From positions 62,001 to 126,000 of the forward strand of contig NZ_QVQV01000009.1 in NCBI RefSeq assembly GCF_003429005.1: a DNA stretch of 64,000 nt, in the 5' to 3' direction. A model generated the notes under the pieces. The model was not told where the DNA came from. It ran no database searches and saw only the letters and a list, made by a program, of their open reading frames with translations. The DNA comes from Paraburkholderia sp. DHOC27 (GTDB lineage: Bacteria > Pseudomonadota > Gammaproteobacteria > Burkholderiales > Burkholderiaceae). This document shows positions 53,310 to 61,623 of the stretch, in pieces. Both the position numbers and the translations under genes were made by a program. Positions within the stretch are counted from its first letter, which is position 1, and each line of letters begins with the position of its first letter.

Positions 53310-53500
53310 GCGCTCTCCCCCTGTCTGGCAAGAGTGTACCCAGCAACAGGAGAATTGGCGTGACCGTCCGATGAATCAACGCAATCCGCTGTGCGCCGGC
53401 CTGTCTTCAGCCGGCGTCACTCATTCGCGCCCGCTTCTCACACTCCCTTCTCACACACGTTTCGAGCTGCTCGTAAGTAGCTCGCCCATGGCTCGTACGC

Positions 53501-54685
53501 TCATTTCACATTCAGCCGCAGGCTGCCCACAAACGCCGCGATCCGCTCGCAGGCCTCCACCAGACGCGCTTCGTCGACCACGAAGCCGAGCCGCACGAAG
53601 CCCGCCGCCGTGTCTCCGAATGCACTCGCGTCGAGCAGCGACACGCCCTGCGCGCGAAACAACTGCCAGGTGAAGTCCACCGTATCGAGCCCGCAACCGC
53701 TGACATCGACCATCATGAACATGCCCGCCTCGGGCAACAGGCAGCGCAAACCGGGCACCCGGCTCAGGCGTTCGTAGACCACGTCGCGGCGGCGCCGGTA
53801 GACCTCACGCATGTCGGCGACGATCTGCGCCTTGTGTTCGAATGCGGCAATGGCCGCCTCCTGCACGAAGCCGGGCAAACCGTACAGCATGCACAGGGCG
53901 AGCCGCGTGAGATGTCCAATCAGCGTTTCCGGCCCGATCACCCAGCCCACGCGCCAACCCGCCATCGCATGGGATTTGGACAGGCTCGCGACCGTCACGG
54001 TACGCTCGGCCATGCCCTCGAGCGCCGCGATGCTGACATGCTCGCGTTCGAACGTGAGATCGGCGTAGACCTCATCGGACAGCACCCACAGGTCATGCTC
54101 ACGCGCGAGTTGCGCAATGCGTTCGAGGTCGGCGCGCGGCATCACGACGCCGGTCGGATTGCATGGCGTCGCGAAGAAAATCGCTTTGGTACGCGGGGTG
54201 ATGGCGGCGGCGAGCGCGTCGCAATCCAGGTGAAAGCCACGCGCCGGATCGACCGGCACCGGGACCAGCGTGGCGCCGGAGGCGCGAATGCAGGCCTCGT
54301 ACGTGAGGTAGAGAGGTTCGGGCACGATGACTTCGTCGCCGGCTTCGCACAGGCACAGCGAAGCCGCGAAGATACCGTTTTGCGCACCGGCGCACAGCAC
54401 GACGTTCGCCGCGCTCACGGTGCGGCCGGTAGTCCGCGCATGTTCTTTCGCAATCGCTGCGCGCAACGGCTCGCGGCCGACTACGGCGGTGTAGTGCGTG
54501 TCGCCCGCGCGCAATGCATCGACTGCGCGCTCCACGATTGGCTCCGGCGTGGCGAAATCCGGATCGCCCACGCTCAGCACGATCACGTCTTCGCCGTTCG
54601 CACGCGCCACCTGCGCGGCATGATGAATTTCCCACGCGGACGTGCGCTTGCCCTGCAGGCGCTCGACCAGACTTGCATACTTCAT
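53501..54685 (-). CDS. Class I/II pyridoxal phosphate aminotransferase, AruH-like
   Basis: 394 residues. PLP-binding landmarks: VLCAGAQNGIFAASL, CNPTGVVMP, SDEVYADLTF and the Schiff-base lysine in SLSKSHAMAGWRVGWV near 235. From memory the nearest studied relative is Pseudomonas AruH (arginine:pyruvate transaminase): both share SVGDPDF, NTHY-like and LCMLYGLPGFVQEA segments. The donor amino acid here is not known. It is a single gene between the carboxypeptidase and rpoN. Confidence 0.88.
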   Translation of the reverse strand: MKYASLVERLQGKRTSAWEIHHAAQVARANGEDVIVLSVGDPDFATPEPIVERAVDALRAGDTHYTAVVGREPLRAAIAKEHARTTGRTVSAANVVLCAGAQNGIFAASLCLCEAGDEVIVPEPLYLTYEACIRASGATLVPVPVDPARGFHLDCDALAAAITPRTKAIFFATPCNPTGVVMPRADLERIAQLAREHDLWVLSDEVYADLTFEREHVSIAALEGMAERTVTVASLSKSHAMAGWRVGWVIGPETLIGHLTRLALCMLYGLPGFVQEAAIAAFEHKAQIVADMREVYRRRRDVVYERLSRVPGLRCLLPEAGMFMMVDVSGCGLDTVDFTWQLFRAQGVSLLDASAFGDTAAGFVRLGFVVDEARLVEACERIAAFVGSLRLNVK

Positions 54686-54836
54686 CCCTTCGCTCCTCTC
54701 GCGTTCGGCAGAGGTCGCTCTGCCCGGCCATCAATGTAATGGGGCAGGCGTTGTACGTCTAGGTGGCGTGTGGGAAGAGGAATAGCACGGCAGAAACAGC
54801 ACGGCGCAGGGGTGAAGCGGCGACGCCATAAACGGC

Positions 54837-54869
54837 AACGGCGGCCGGATTGCGCCGGCCGCCGTTTTT
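54837..54869. terminator. Hairpin between rpoN and the aminotransferase gene
   Basis: AACGGCGGCCGG, ATTGCG, CCGGCCGCCGTT: a perfect 12-bp stem followed by TTTTT on the plus strand. Both neighbours are read on the minus strand, where the stem is followed by TTGCCGTTTA, a poor T-tract. It likely terminates rpoN transcripts, less efficiently than the reverse direction. Confidence 0.7.
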
Positions 54870-54905
54870 AATGCGTCTTCGATGCGACTACAACCAATCG
54901 CGTCC

Positions 54906-56417
54906 TTAAATCTGGCGACGCAATTCCGCCGGCGGCACCTTCATCAGATGGCGATACTTCGCCACCGTCCGACGCGCCACCAGCACGCCCTGCTCGGCGA
55001 GCATGCGCGCAAGCGTCACATCGGAGAGCGGATCGCTGGTGTTTTCCGCCGCGATCATTTCCTTGAGCAACGCGCGCACGGCGGCTGCGGAACACGTGCC
55101 ACCGCTTTCGGTGCCCAGTTCACGTGGGAAGAAATGCTTGAATTCGAAAATGCCGCGCGGCGTGGCCATATATTTGTTGCCCGTGGCGCGCGAGATGGTG
55201 GATTCGTGCAGGCCGAGTTCTTCGGCCACGTCACGCAGCACCATCGGTTTGAGTGCGATCTCGCCGTACTGGAAGAACGCCTTCTGATGCGCGACGATGC
55301 ACTCGGCCACGCGCTGAATCGTATCGAAGCGTTGCTGCGCGTTGCGGATCAGCCAGCGCGCTTCCTGCAACTGCTGAGCGAGCGGCGAACGGCTGGCACC
55401 GGCCGACTGCGCGAACAGCTCGGCATACATGCGGTGAATGCGCGCGCGCGGCTGCACGGCCGGATTGATCTGCACTGTCCACTTGTTGCGCACCTGACGC
55501 ACGATCACGTCCGGCACGACATAGTTGTCTTCCGTGCGGCCATAGAAATTGCCTGGCTTCGGATCGAGCTTGCGCACCAACGCGCATGCCACCCGCAGCT
55601 CTTCTGCCGAGCAGCCAATCTGCTTTTGCAGTTCGGCCTGCTCGCGGCGAGCGAGTCGTTCCAGATGATGTTCGACCACTTGCAGCGCGACGTCCCGGCC
55701 CGGCACATCGGCAGGCATAGCGTGCAACTGCAGCGCGAGACATTCGGACAGCGAGCGCGCACCGAGGCCCGGACGATCGAGCGACTGCACGAGGCGCAGC
55801 GACACCAGCAATTCCTCTTCGGTCAGTTCCGGATCGAGATCCACAATGGCCGCGAGGTCGGCGAGGTCCTGACGCAGATAGCCGTCGTCATCGAGCGCCT
55901 CGATCACGAAGCGCGCCACTTCACGATCGCGCGCGTCCAGTCGATAGAGCCGCAATGCGTCGTGCAGCTGCTCGCGCAGGCTCGGCTGCGAGCGGGCCCA
56001 ATCAGCGGGATCGCTGCCGTCCGAATCGCCGTTCTGGCGCGACGAACTGCGGCTGTACGAATCGCCGGAAAACTCGGACGCATAATCGCCGGAGTCACCC
56101 GACGAATCGTCGGAGCCCATGCTGTCCACTTCGCTTTCGCGCGAGTCGGCAGCCGGCGCTTCCATGATGGTTTCCGGCTCGCCGGCAGCGGAGATTTCGC
56201 CCGTCGAGACGGCAACGCTCTCTTCGCCTGTCGAGGAGGTTGCCAGCGCAACGTCTTCGGTGTCGGTCGAGTCGTATTCGAGGAACGGATTGGTGTCGAG
56301 TGCCGTGCGCAATTCTTGCTGGAACTCGAGGGACGACAGCTGCAGGAGCCGGACGGACTGTTGCAGGCGCGGAGTAAGCGCCAGCGACTGCCTTGTGCGT
56401 AGTTCGATTGACGGCAT
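54906..56417 (-). CDS. rpoN: RNA polymerase sigma-54 factor (RpoN)
   Basis: 503 residues from the ATG at 56417, with GAGGAC upstream; the frame extends further but the known N-terminus MPSIELRTRQSLALTPRLQQS begins here. Region I is Gln/Leu-rich. Region II (about 45-150) is very acidic and Ser/Asp-rich. The core-binding and DNA-binding domains follow, with helix-turn-helix LGLHESTISRATGNKYM and the RpoN box ARRTVAKYR near 488. It recognises -24/-12 promoters and needs AAA+ activators, two of which are in this window. The neighbours are not lptB and hpf, so this is probably a second rpoN copy. Confidence 0.93.
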   Translation of the reverse strand: MPSIELRTRQSLALTPRLQQSVRLLQLSSLEFQQELRTALDTNPFLEYDSTDTEDVALATSSTGEESVAVSTGEISAAGEPETIMEAPAADSRESEVDSMGSDDSSGDSGDYASEFSGDSYSRSSSRQNGDSDGSDPADWARSQPSLREQLHDALRLYRLDARDREVARFVIEALDDDGYLRQDLADLAAIVDLDPELTEEELLVSLRLVQSLDRPGLGARSLSECLALQLHAMPADVPGRDVALQVVEHHLERLARREQAELQKQIGCSAEELRVACALVRKLDPKPGNFYGRTEDNYVVPDVIVRQVRNKWTVQINPAVQPRARIHRMYAELFAQSAGASRSPLAQQLQEARWLIRNAQQRFDTIQRVAECIVAHQKAFFQYGEIALKPMVLRDVAEELGLHESTISRATGNKYMATPRGIFEFKHFFPRELGTESGGTCSAAAVRALLKEMIAAENTSDPLSDVTLARMLAEQGVLVARRTVAKYRHLMKVPPAELRRQI

Positions 56418-57032
56418 TGTAGTGAAGTCCTCTGAATAGATCGAAAAGGTGGTTTTCGCTCTATAGAGCAACTGTCGTACCAGCTCGCGCAAACCGCTGT
56501 TTTTCCACGGCTTTGTTTTTTTCGACCGGGCCTGAAGACTGCTGTGGCCGTCGCTTTTTACAAGCGGCCGGAAAAATGCGGACGGCGCCGCCAAGCCAGT
56601 GGACGGGCGCCGTCGGGCAACGCGACCCTTCCACGAGTTGCGCCGCAGCATAAGAGGGAGCGCTCCAAAATTCTGCCAGCGCCCCGCGCCACGTACTTCT
56701 TGCCGATCTCACGACGCCGCGTTTCGCGAACGATCACCGCTGCGATTGCTCAGCGGGCATGCCGTTTGCGAATTGAGCAGGTGTGGACGGATGCGGTCTT
56801 TCGCCCGGCTTCGCGCGCGCTGCGGCTCACTGGTGGAGTGATGCTGCAACGAGTACGGGCAAGAGGCTGACATCCGGTGTCGACAACGGGCCTGACGGAA
56901 CCGTAGCGGCAGCGATCCCACGCGTGTCATCAGCGGCTTGCCCGAGTCGATTGAAATTGATTTAAGGCGACCGGCCGCATCGACCGCATAGGCAACAAGA
57001 CCGCCATTTTTCAACAACACGAAGGAGCATTC
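56418..57032. other. rpoN leader and divergent region before the BON gene
   Basis: 615 bases. A perfect 12-base palindrome GCTCTATAGAGC lies at 56458-56469, about 40 bases before rpoN. An attenuator-like hairpin lies at 56574-56614. No further gene is supported. Confidence 0.55.
56574..56614 (-). terminator. Hairpin plus T-tract in the rpoN leader (possible attenuator)
   Basis: Perfect 9-bp arms GACGGCGCC (56581-56589) and GGCGCCGTC (56606-56614) with a 16-base loop. On the minus strand the stem is followed by CGCATTTTT, the shape of an intrinsic terminator. It faces rpoN, so it may stop transcripts from upstream or attenuate rpoN. Confidence 0.45.
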
Positions 57033-57368
57033 ATGAAGACCCTCCATATCCTCAAGGCCGCTGGCAGCATCGCCGTAGTCGCATTCGCTCTCAACGCCAA
57101 CGCGCAGAGCGCCTCGGCACCGCCGGCCGCTTCGGAATCGATTGGCCAGCACGTCGATGACGGCACGATCACCACCAAGGTGAAAGCCGATCTGCTTGGC
57201 GCGAAGAACGTCAAGTCGACCCATATTCACGTGAAGACGCGCAAGGGCGTGGTGTGGCTCACGGGTACGGTGCCGACCTCGGATGACAAGGCCGCCGCTG
57301 CCGAAGTCGCCCAGAACGTGGGCGGCGTGGAAAGCGTCAAGAACCATCTGAAGGTGGTGGCTGAATAA
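57033..57368 (+). CDS. BON-domain periplasmic protein (OsmY-like)
   Basis: 111 residues with GAAGGAG upstream. The signal peptide ends near NANAQSA. One BON domain: DGTITTKVKADLLGAKNVKS, then VRTRKG-like VKTRKGVVWLTGTVPTS and VESVKNHLKVV. BON proteins bind phospholipid and are commonly osmotic or stress induced. It is terminated by the hairpin at 57457-57489. Confidence 0.9.
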   Translation: MKTLHILKAAGSIAVVAFALNANAQSASAPPAASESIGQHVDDGTITTKVKADLLGAKNVKSTHIHVKTRKGVVWLTGTVPTSDDKAAAAEVAQNVGGVESVKNHLKVVAE

Positions 57369-57456
57369 GCGTCCTTTAACGGATGCATGCGCCCGCCGGT
57401 GACTCGCCGGTGACTGTTTAAGACTGCGGTTGATGCGGTCACTGGCGGACGCAGAA

Positions 57457-57489
57457 AAAAGAGCCGTGTGCGACGCACACGGCTCTTTT
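57457..57489 (+). terminator. Intrinsic terminator of the BON gene
   Basis: A perfect 15-bp stem AAAAGAGCCGTGTGC / GCACACGGCTCTTTT with a GAC loop, ending in a T-tract. It lies 88 bases after the BON stop codon. Confidence 0.9.
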
Positions 57490-57661
57490 GCTTTGACACG
57501 ATCGCTTTGGATTTAAACCCGCTTATGAAGCGGTCGCGCATTAGGGCTACACGATAGGGCTACGCGAACTACCTGCTTGCAGGGTCATGTGCCAAGGAAG
57601 CCAGTTCGCGACGGACGCGGCGGAGAACCACCGCATCGATCACGAGCCTCGCGACGAAGGC

Positions 57662-58114
57662 TTAGTGCTTCGCAGCCGCAAACTGGTCACGCAGATCGCG
57701 GATACGGTCGTGATTGCGGATCACGCCCTGGAACTGGCGATCCACCACCATACGAACGTCAGCCGGCAAGTCCTTCTCCAGCGCATCGCTGTAGTTCTTC
57801 TTGGCGACGTCCTCGCCCTTCTCGCACTCGGCCAGAATGTCGTAGTCGCTGCGGCCACCCACCGCCGACTTGATATCGGCCCAGCCACGACGCAGCGCGC
57901 CGCCCACGGTGCCGCCCGTCTCCGGCTTGCCGCCCAGCTTCTGCACCACATCCTGGAGTTCACGCGCGCCCTGCGTGCAGTCGTCCGCGCGCGAGACGAA
58001 GAGCGCCTTCAACTGCGCGTCGCGCGTGTCTTCCGCGGCTTTGCGAAAGCCACGCTCGCCGTCCTTCGACGTTTCAACCAGATCGTTCAGTACTGCGGTC
58101 ACGTTGGTAGACAT
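57662..58114 (-). CDS. DUF2383 (PA2169-type) four-helix-bundle protein
   Basis: 150 residues from the ATG at 58114 with GGAGGAACAG upstream. All-helical, with a ferritin-like DUF2383 profile: TAVLNDLVETSKDGERGFRK, then SDYDILAECEKGEDVAKKNY and a final RNHDRIRDLRDQF. The function is unknown; such proteins are often stress or stationary-phase induced. A possible di-metal site is not certain. It sits in a group of small stress-type genes. Confidence 0.85.
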   Translation of the reverse strand: MSTNVTAVLNDLVETSKDGERGFRKAAEDTRDAQLKALFVSRADDCTQGARELQDVVQKLGGKPETGGTVGGALRRGWADIKSAVGGRSDYDILAECEKGEDVAKKNYSDALEKDLPADVRMVVDRQFQGVIRNHDRIRDLRDQFAAAKH

Positions 58115-58520
58115 GCTGTTCCTCCGGGGTTTCATGATTGATCAACTGCCGCAGCCATTCGGCTACGGTTTGCCTCCATCAACGCCGCATGGGGCGTGCC
58201 CGATTGAGAGCGCCGCCGCTCACCGGCCACGCACCAGCCACCTCACCGACCACGAGGCGGATCGCAGCGCGGCCTCCGGCGTGCGGCAGCAAAAAACGGC
58301 AAACAAGTTTTCGAATGAGCGAGTAATTCTTCCAGGCCGAAATGACGCTCGAGGACGCCGAGCACCGCCAGACGGGCCTCGCAGCGGGATAGACGGCCAA
58401 TTCGTGCATGGCACAGACGTTGCTTAACTAGTGCTGCCCACACGGCAGGGCACTGCAAAAAACAGCAGCCCGCCGCGAAATCGAAAAGTAACGGGCGCCA
58501 ACGACACAGGGAGCTTGAAC
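58115..58520. other. Gap between DUF2383 and a small membrane-anchored protein
   Basis: 406 bases between divergent genes. No gene, strong hairpin or repeat stands out. Confidence 0.5.
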
Positions 58521-58763
58521 ATGAAAAAAATCAGGAGAGCGGAATTTTTGCTGGCCGTGGCGATTGTCACTTCCGCTGTCGTGTTGCAGGTCCGTGAATA
58601 CATGCTCAAGGCGCCGACACAGGAACAAGGCAGCGTTGCCACGTTGTCGTGTGATTCCACCCAGCCGGGCCTGGCGCCCGCTTCATGCGCGACGCCCCGC
58701 AACCAGCAGCCTGTGGATGGCGCTGGCCGCCCGCATCACGCCACCTCACAAATCTGGGTTTAA
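58521..58763 (+). CDS. Small hypothetical protein with N-terminal membrane anchor
   Basis: 80 residues from the ATG at 58521 with GGGAGC upstream. One hydrophobic helix, FLLAVAIVTSAVVLQV, is preceded by KKIRR (N-in). The remainder is a polar periplasmic tail with two cysteines. No family is recognised. A strong terminator follows at 58777-58807, supporting a real gene. Confidence 0.6.
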   Translation: MKKIRRAEFLLAVAIVTSAVVLQVREYMLKAPTQEQGSVATLSCDSTQPGLAPASCATPRNQQPVDGAGRPHHATSQIWV

Positions 58764-58776
58764 TCAGCTTAGGCGC

Positions 58777-58807
58777 GCGGCGGCCAGATGGCAGGCCGCC
58801 GCTTTTT
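58777..58807 (+). terminator. Intrinsic terminator
   Basis: A perfect stem GCGGCGGCC / GGCCGCCGC with an 8-base loop followed by TTTTT, 13 bases after the small gene's stop. Confidence 0.85.
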
Positions 58808-58859
58808 GTTTCCGCGCTCTTTATTCCAGCAATTTGTTTGTGCAATATCCCGCGATTTC

Positions 58860-59441
58860 TCAGGCGCGCCTCTCGACAAACTCGTTGAGAGGCTTCGGCG
58901 GTTGCGTCGGATCGAAGTCGGCCCAACGACCTTGCTGCCAGCGTCCCGTGGCACGCTCGACGGCAGCACCACCCGCGTCACGCAAAATACGCGCGGCGTC
59001 ATACTGACTGTCCGGCGTGACGTGAACCGCAATCAGCACCCCCGACTCACGAATCTCCTGGTCCGGGGGATCGCGTCGGCCAAGCACTCCGCCGCTACGC
59101 GTGTGCGACATGGCGCCGACCAGTGACCCCACATAAGCGCCGACGCCCGCTGCAATCAGCGAGACCAGCATCGGCGCGCTGAAGAACGCGAAGATACCCA
59201 CGCCGACCACCGCGCCAACTGCTGCGCCTATCGTGACGCCCTTGCCCGCGCCTTTCGGCGCTTCTCTTGCGTTGGCATCAGTACCGGTGTCACCGCCGAG
59301 CGGGTGACGTGCGTGCTGTCCGCGTGGATTGACGAAGAACAGCGTCACGTCCTCTTCGACGAAACCGCTGTTGAACAGTCGTTGCGCGGCGTCTTCAGCC
59401 GCGGGGAATGTGGTGAAACGTGCTGCGACGATGAGTGACAT
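58860..59441 (-). CDS. Glycine-zipper membrane protein, general-stress type
   Basis: 193 residues from the ATG at 59441 with GGAGG upstream. The N-terminal alpha/beta part is RFTTFPAAEDAAQRLFNSGF. The middle GKGVTIGAAVGAVVGVGIFAFF and IAAGVGAYVGSLVGAMSHTR is a glycine-zipper membrane segment. The C-terminal VLIAVHVTPDSQYDAARILRD resembles domains of the general stress protein 17M type. The role is unknown; membrane location is likely. Confidence 0.75.
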   Translation of the reverse strand: MSLIVAARFTTFPAAEDAAQRLFNSGFVEEDVTLFFVNPRGQHARHPLGGDTGTDANAREAPKGAGKGVTIGAAVGAVVGVGIFAFFSAPMLVSLIAAGVGAYVGSLVGAMSHTRSGGVLGRRDPPDQEIRESGVLIAVHVTPDSQYDAARILRDAGGAAVERATGRWQQGRWADFDPTQPPKPLNEFVERRA

Positions 59442-59562
59442 AAAACCTCCGTTCATCGCTGAAGTTGGGGTCGAGTGCACGGCCAGCGCGATGGAGCCGT
59501 GCCACTCGCGGCCCTCTGCTCAGGGCCCTGCGCAAGCGTAATAACGGTGACGACGATGCGCG

Positions 59563-60087
59563 TCAGGCAGCATGTCCATGACCTGCATCGAGGTCTTCGA
59601 TGCGAAACAGTCCGCTATGCAGCACGACGCTCTCGCCATCGTTCTGGTCGAGCGCCTCCGCGCACACCGAACGGATGCGCAGGCGGCCGCGCTGGAATGC
59701 GGCCAGCAAGGCATCTTCCAGCGCGGATGGCGCGCCGAAGTGATCTTCGAGTGCCTCGGCAGTGATCGCACAGATCACCGGCTCACCGTCCACGGTTGCC
59801 GTGAATTGCACGCTCAGACTCGAGCCGTCAAAGCCGGGCGTTTCGTCAGGAAAAGTAATGCGCATGGTGGCGTCCTCATAGGCCGGCCGCAAAAGAATCG
59901 CGTTCATGTGTTGCTCTGCTCGCAGAAGACTCCGCTCGGGGACGACGCATGCCGGTGCCTGTGCGACCTGCACGGCGCTCTCGTACGCGCGCTGCGTCAA
60001 ACCCGCGTCGCGCACAGCGCTTTCGTACGCGCCTGCCTGCATACGCGTCGCAGCAGCCGTCTCTTGTAGGGAATACCGGAATCTCAT
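59563..60087 (-). CDS. DUF1488 family protein (start uncertain)
   Basis: 174 residues from the ATG at 60087 (AGGGAG upstream), or 100 residues from the ATG at 59865 (GAGGA upstream). The C-terminal 100 residues match DUF1488: MRITFPDETPGFDGSSLSVQF, ICAITAEALEDHFG, and LEDALLAAFQRGRLRIRSV. The N-terminal extra part contains two copies of AYESAV and no domain. The function is unknown. Confidence 0.7.
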   Translation of the reverse strand: MRFRYSLQETAAATRMQAGAYESAVRDAGLTQRAYESAVQVAQAPACVVPERSLLRAEQHMNAILLRPAYEDATMRITFPDETPGFDGSSLSVQFTATVDGEPVICAITAEALEDHFGAPSALEDALLAAFQRGRLRIRSVCAEALDQNDGESVVLHSGLFRIEDLDAGHGHAA

Positions 60088-60117
60088 GCACTTTCTCCCT
60101 GGGTTAGCGCTCTTGCA

Positions 60118-60696
60118 CTATGCCTGGCTTCGCGTCTGGCTTCGTGTTTGGCTTCGCGTTCGGCTTAGTTGTGCGATCAACGTTCGGTTGAAGGCGGGCA
60201 GGTCATCGGGTTTGCGGCTGGTGATGAAGTTGTCGTCCTCGACCACCTCCTGATCCACCCACGTCCCGCCTGCATTGCGAATGTCATCCTGCAGGCTTGG
60301 CCAGCTCGTGATCGTGCGACCCTTGATGATGCCGGCCGACACCGGCAACCATGCGCCGTGACAGATGACGGCGATCGGCTTGTGAGCGTCGTTGGCCGCC
60401 TTTACGAACGCCTGCGCCTGCGGCAGCGTGCGGATCGCGTCGCCGTTCACCACACCGCCCGGCAGTACGACCGCGTCGTACTCTGCGGCGGTGGCCTTAT
60501 CGAACGTCACATCCACATCCACCGCATCGCCTTTGTCCACATGCCGGAAGCCCTGAATCTTGCCGCCCTTGGCGGAAATCACGTGCACCGTGGCGCCCGC
60601 TTCGACGAGCGCGCGTTTCGGATCGTCGAGCTCTGCCTGCTCGAAACCATCGAGCGCGAGGACCGCAACCTTGCAGCCTTGAAGTGCTTTGTCCAT
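60118..60696 (-). CDS. DJ-1/PfpI family glutamine amidotransferase-like protein
   Basis: 192 residues from the ATG at 60696 with GGAGA upstream. The PfpI core includes VAVLALDGFEQAELDDPKRA, DAVVLPGGVVNGDAIR and the nucleophile elbow AVICHGAWLPVSAG with the conserved Cys-His. The family includes deglycases and stress chaperones such as YhbO. The C-terminus ends in a repeated TRSQ tail encoded by 12-bp repeats. Confidence 0.88.
   Translation of the reverse strand: MDKALQGCKVAVLALDGFEQAELDDPKRALVEAGATVHVISAKGGKIQGFRHVDKGDAVDVDVTFDKATAAEYDAVVLPGGVVNGDAIRTLPQAQAFVKAANDAHKPIAVICHGAWLPVSAGIIKGRTITSWPSLQDDIRNAGGTWVDQEVVEDDNFITSRKPDDLPAFNRTLIAQLSRTRSQTRSQTRSQA
60124..60159. repeat. Three tandem 12-bp repeats in the PfpI gene's 3' end
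   Basis: CTGGCTTCGCGT, CTGGCTTCGTGT and TTGGCTTCGCGT. On the minus strand they encode repeated TRSQ residues at the protein's end. Slippage is the likely origin. Confidence 0.8.
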
Positions 60697-60951
60697 GTTC
60701 GTTTCTCCATCGCGCGGAGCTGGGGGCAATGGGCCACGCTTCACTTGCTGGCCGCTGTTGCACTGCAGTTCCGCTTCGTCAATGTGTCGTGATGCGCTCA
60801 GCAATTGGCTCTTGATTGGCTAATTCAGTTAGCCGAATGCGGCGCCAGTTGCTGCACCGGTTGCTGCATCAGGGGTAAAGGGGCAAAGGCCCGCTGCATC
60901 GTTCAAAACCCGCTCAAAAGCATTAGCAGCAAAACCTATGCCCAACGTGCA

Positions 60952-61329
60952 TCAAGCCTCGCCCGGGTCGAGCGTTTCGTCCATCTCGTCGGCGTCGGTG
61001 GTGCCGTCCGGTTCATCGGGGACGAGCAGATCGTCGACCCGGTCCGGTTCGATGTCGGCGTTAGGCGCGAGCGTGCCGTCGCCATCGGCCGCAGCGCGCT
61101 CCCCGGTGCCGTAGCGATCTGTATCGCTGCCGAGTTCGGTGTCGCCTGTTTCGAGCGCGTGGTTGTCCAGTTCAGAATCGACATCGAATGCATGACGCTT
61201 CGCGCCCGCCACGTCGCTGCCGCTGTCCGAGGAATCGCTCGGCCCCAGCGCACCCGTGGTGCTGCCGGTCTCGTGGATCTGCTGTGTTTCGCTCTGCGGT
61301 TCGTCATCGGGATTCAAGGTGCTGCTCAT
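60952..61329 (-). CDS. Acidic, probably disordered hypothetical protein
   Basis: 125 residues from the ATG at 61329 with GGAGG upstream. Very rich in Asp, Glu, Ser, Thr and Gly, without hydrophobic segments: e.g. SDSSDSGSDVAG, and the end DADEMDETLDPGEA. No family is recognised. The good ribosome site and place among stress-type genes support expression. Confidence 0.65.
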   Translation of the reverse strand: MSSTLNPDDEPQSETQQIHETGSTTGALGPSDSSDSGSDVAGAKRHAFDVDSELDNHALETGDTELGSDTDRYGTGERAAADGDGTLAPNADIEPDRVDDLLVPDEPDGTTDADEMDETLDPGEA

Positions 61330-61623
61330 TGCAACCTCCGTGGTGTGCGTGTCAGTCCAGTCGTCGTGACCAGGCGTCGCCTGCGAACGTGGACATTCAT
61401 CGTTCATCGGGAGAGTTCGCAAGGACCGTTCCGCGCAATGCGACGACACCACGGCGACACCACGGCGACACCGTTCGACCCCACGGGCACCGCCCTTGCT
61501 TTGAGCTAGACGTCAGCGACCGCCGTGATCCGGCGTTTGCGGCACTAGGCAGGCGTTTCATGCTTTGCATGCGCCTGACACGCCGCCTAACCCGCAGCGA
61601 TTACCGGCAAAACAGGCACAACC

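Noticed and set aside
53394..53416. Hairpin CGCCGGC / GCCGGCG after the aminotransferase gene as terminator
   Set aside because: Only a 7-bp stem with a 9-base loop and no T-tract; common by chance in GC-rich DNA.
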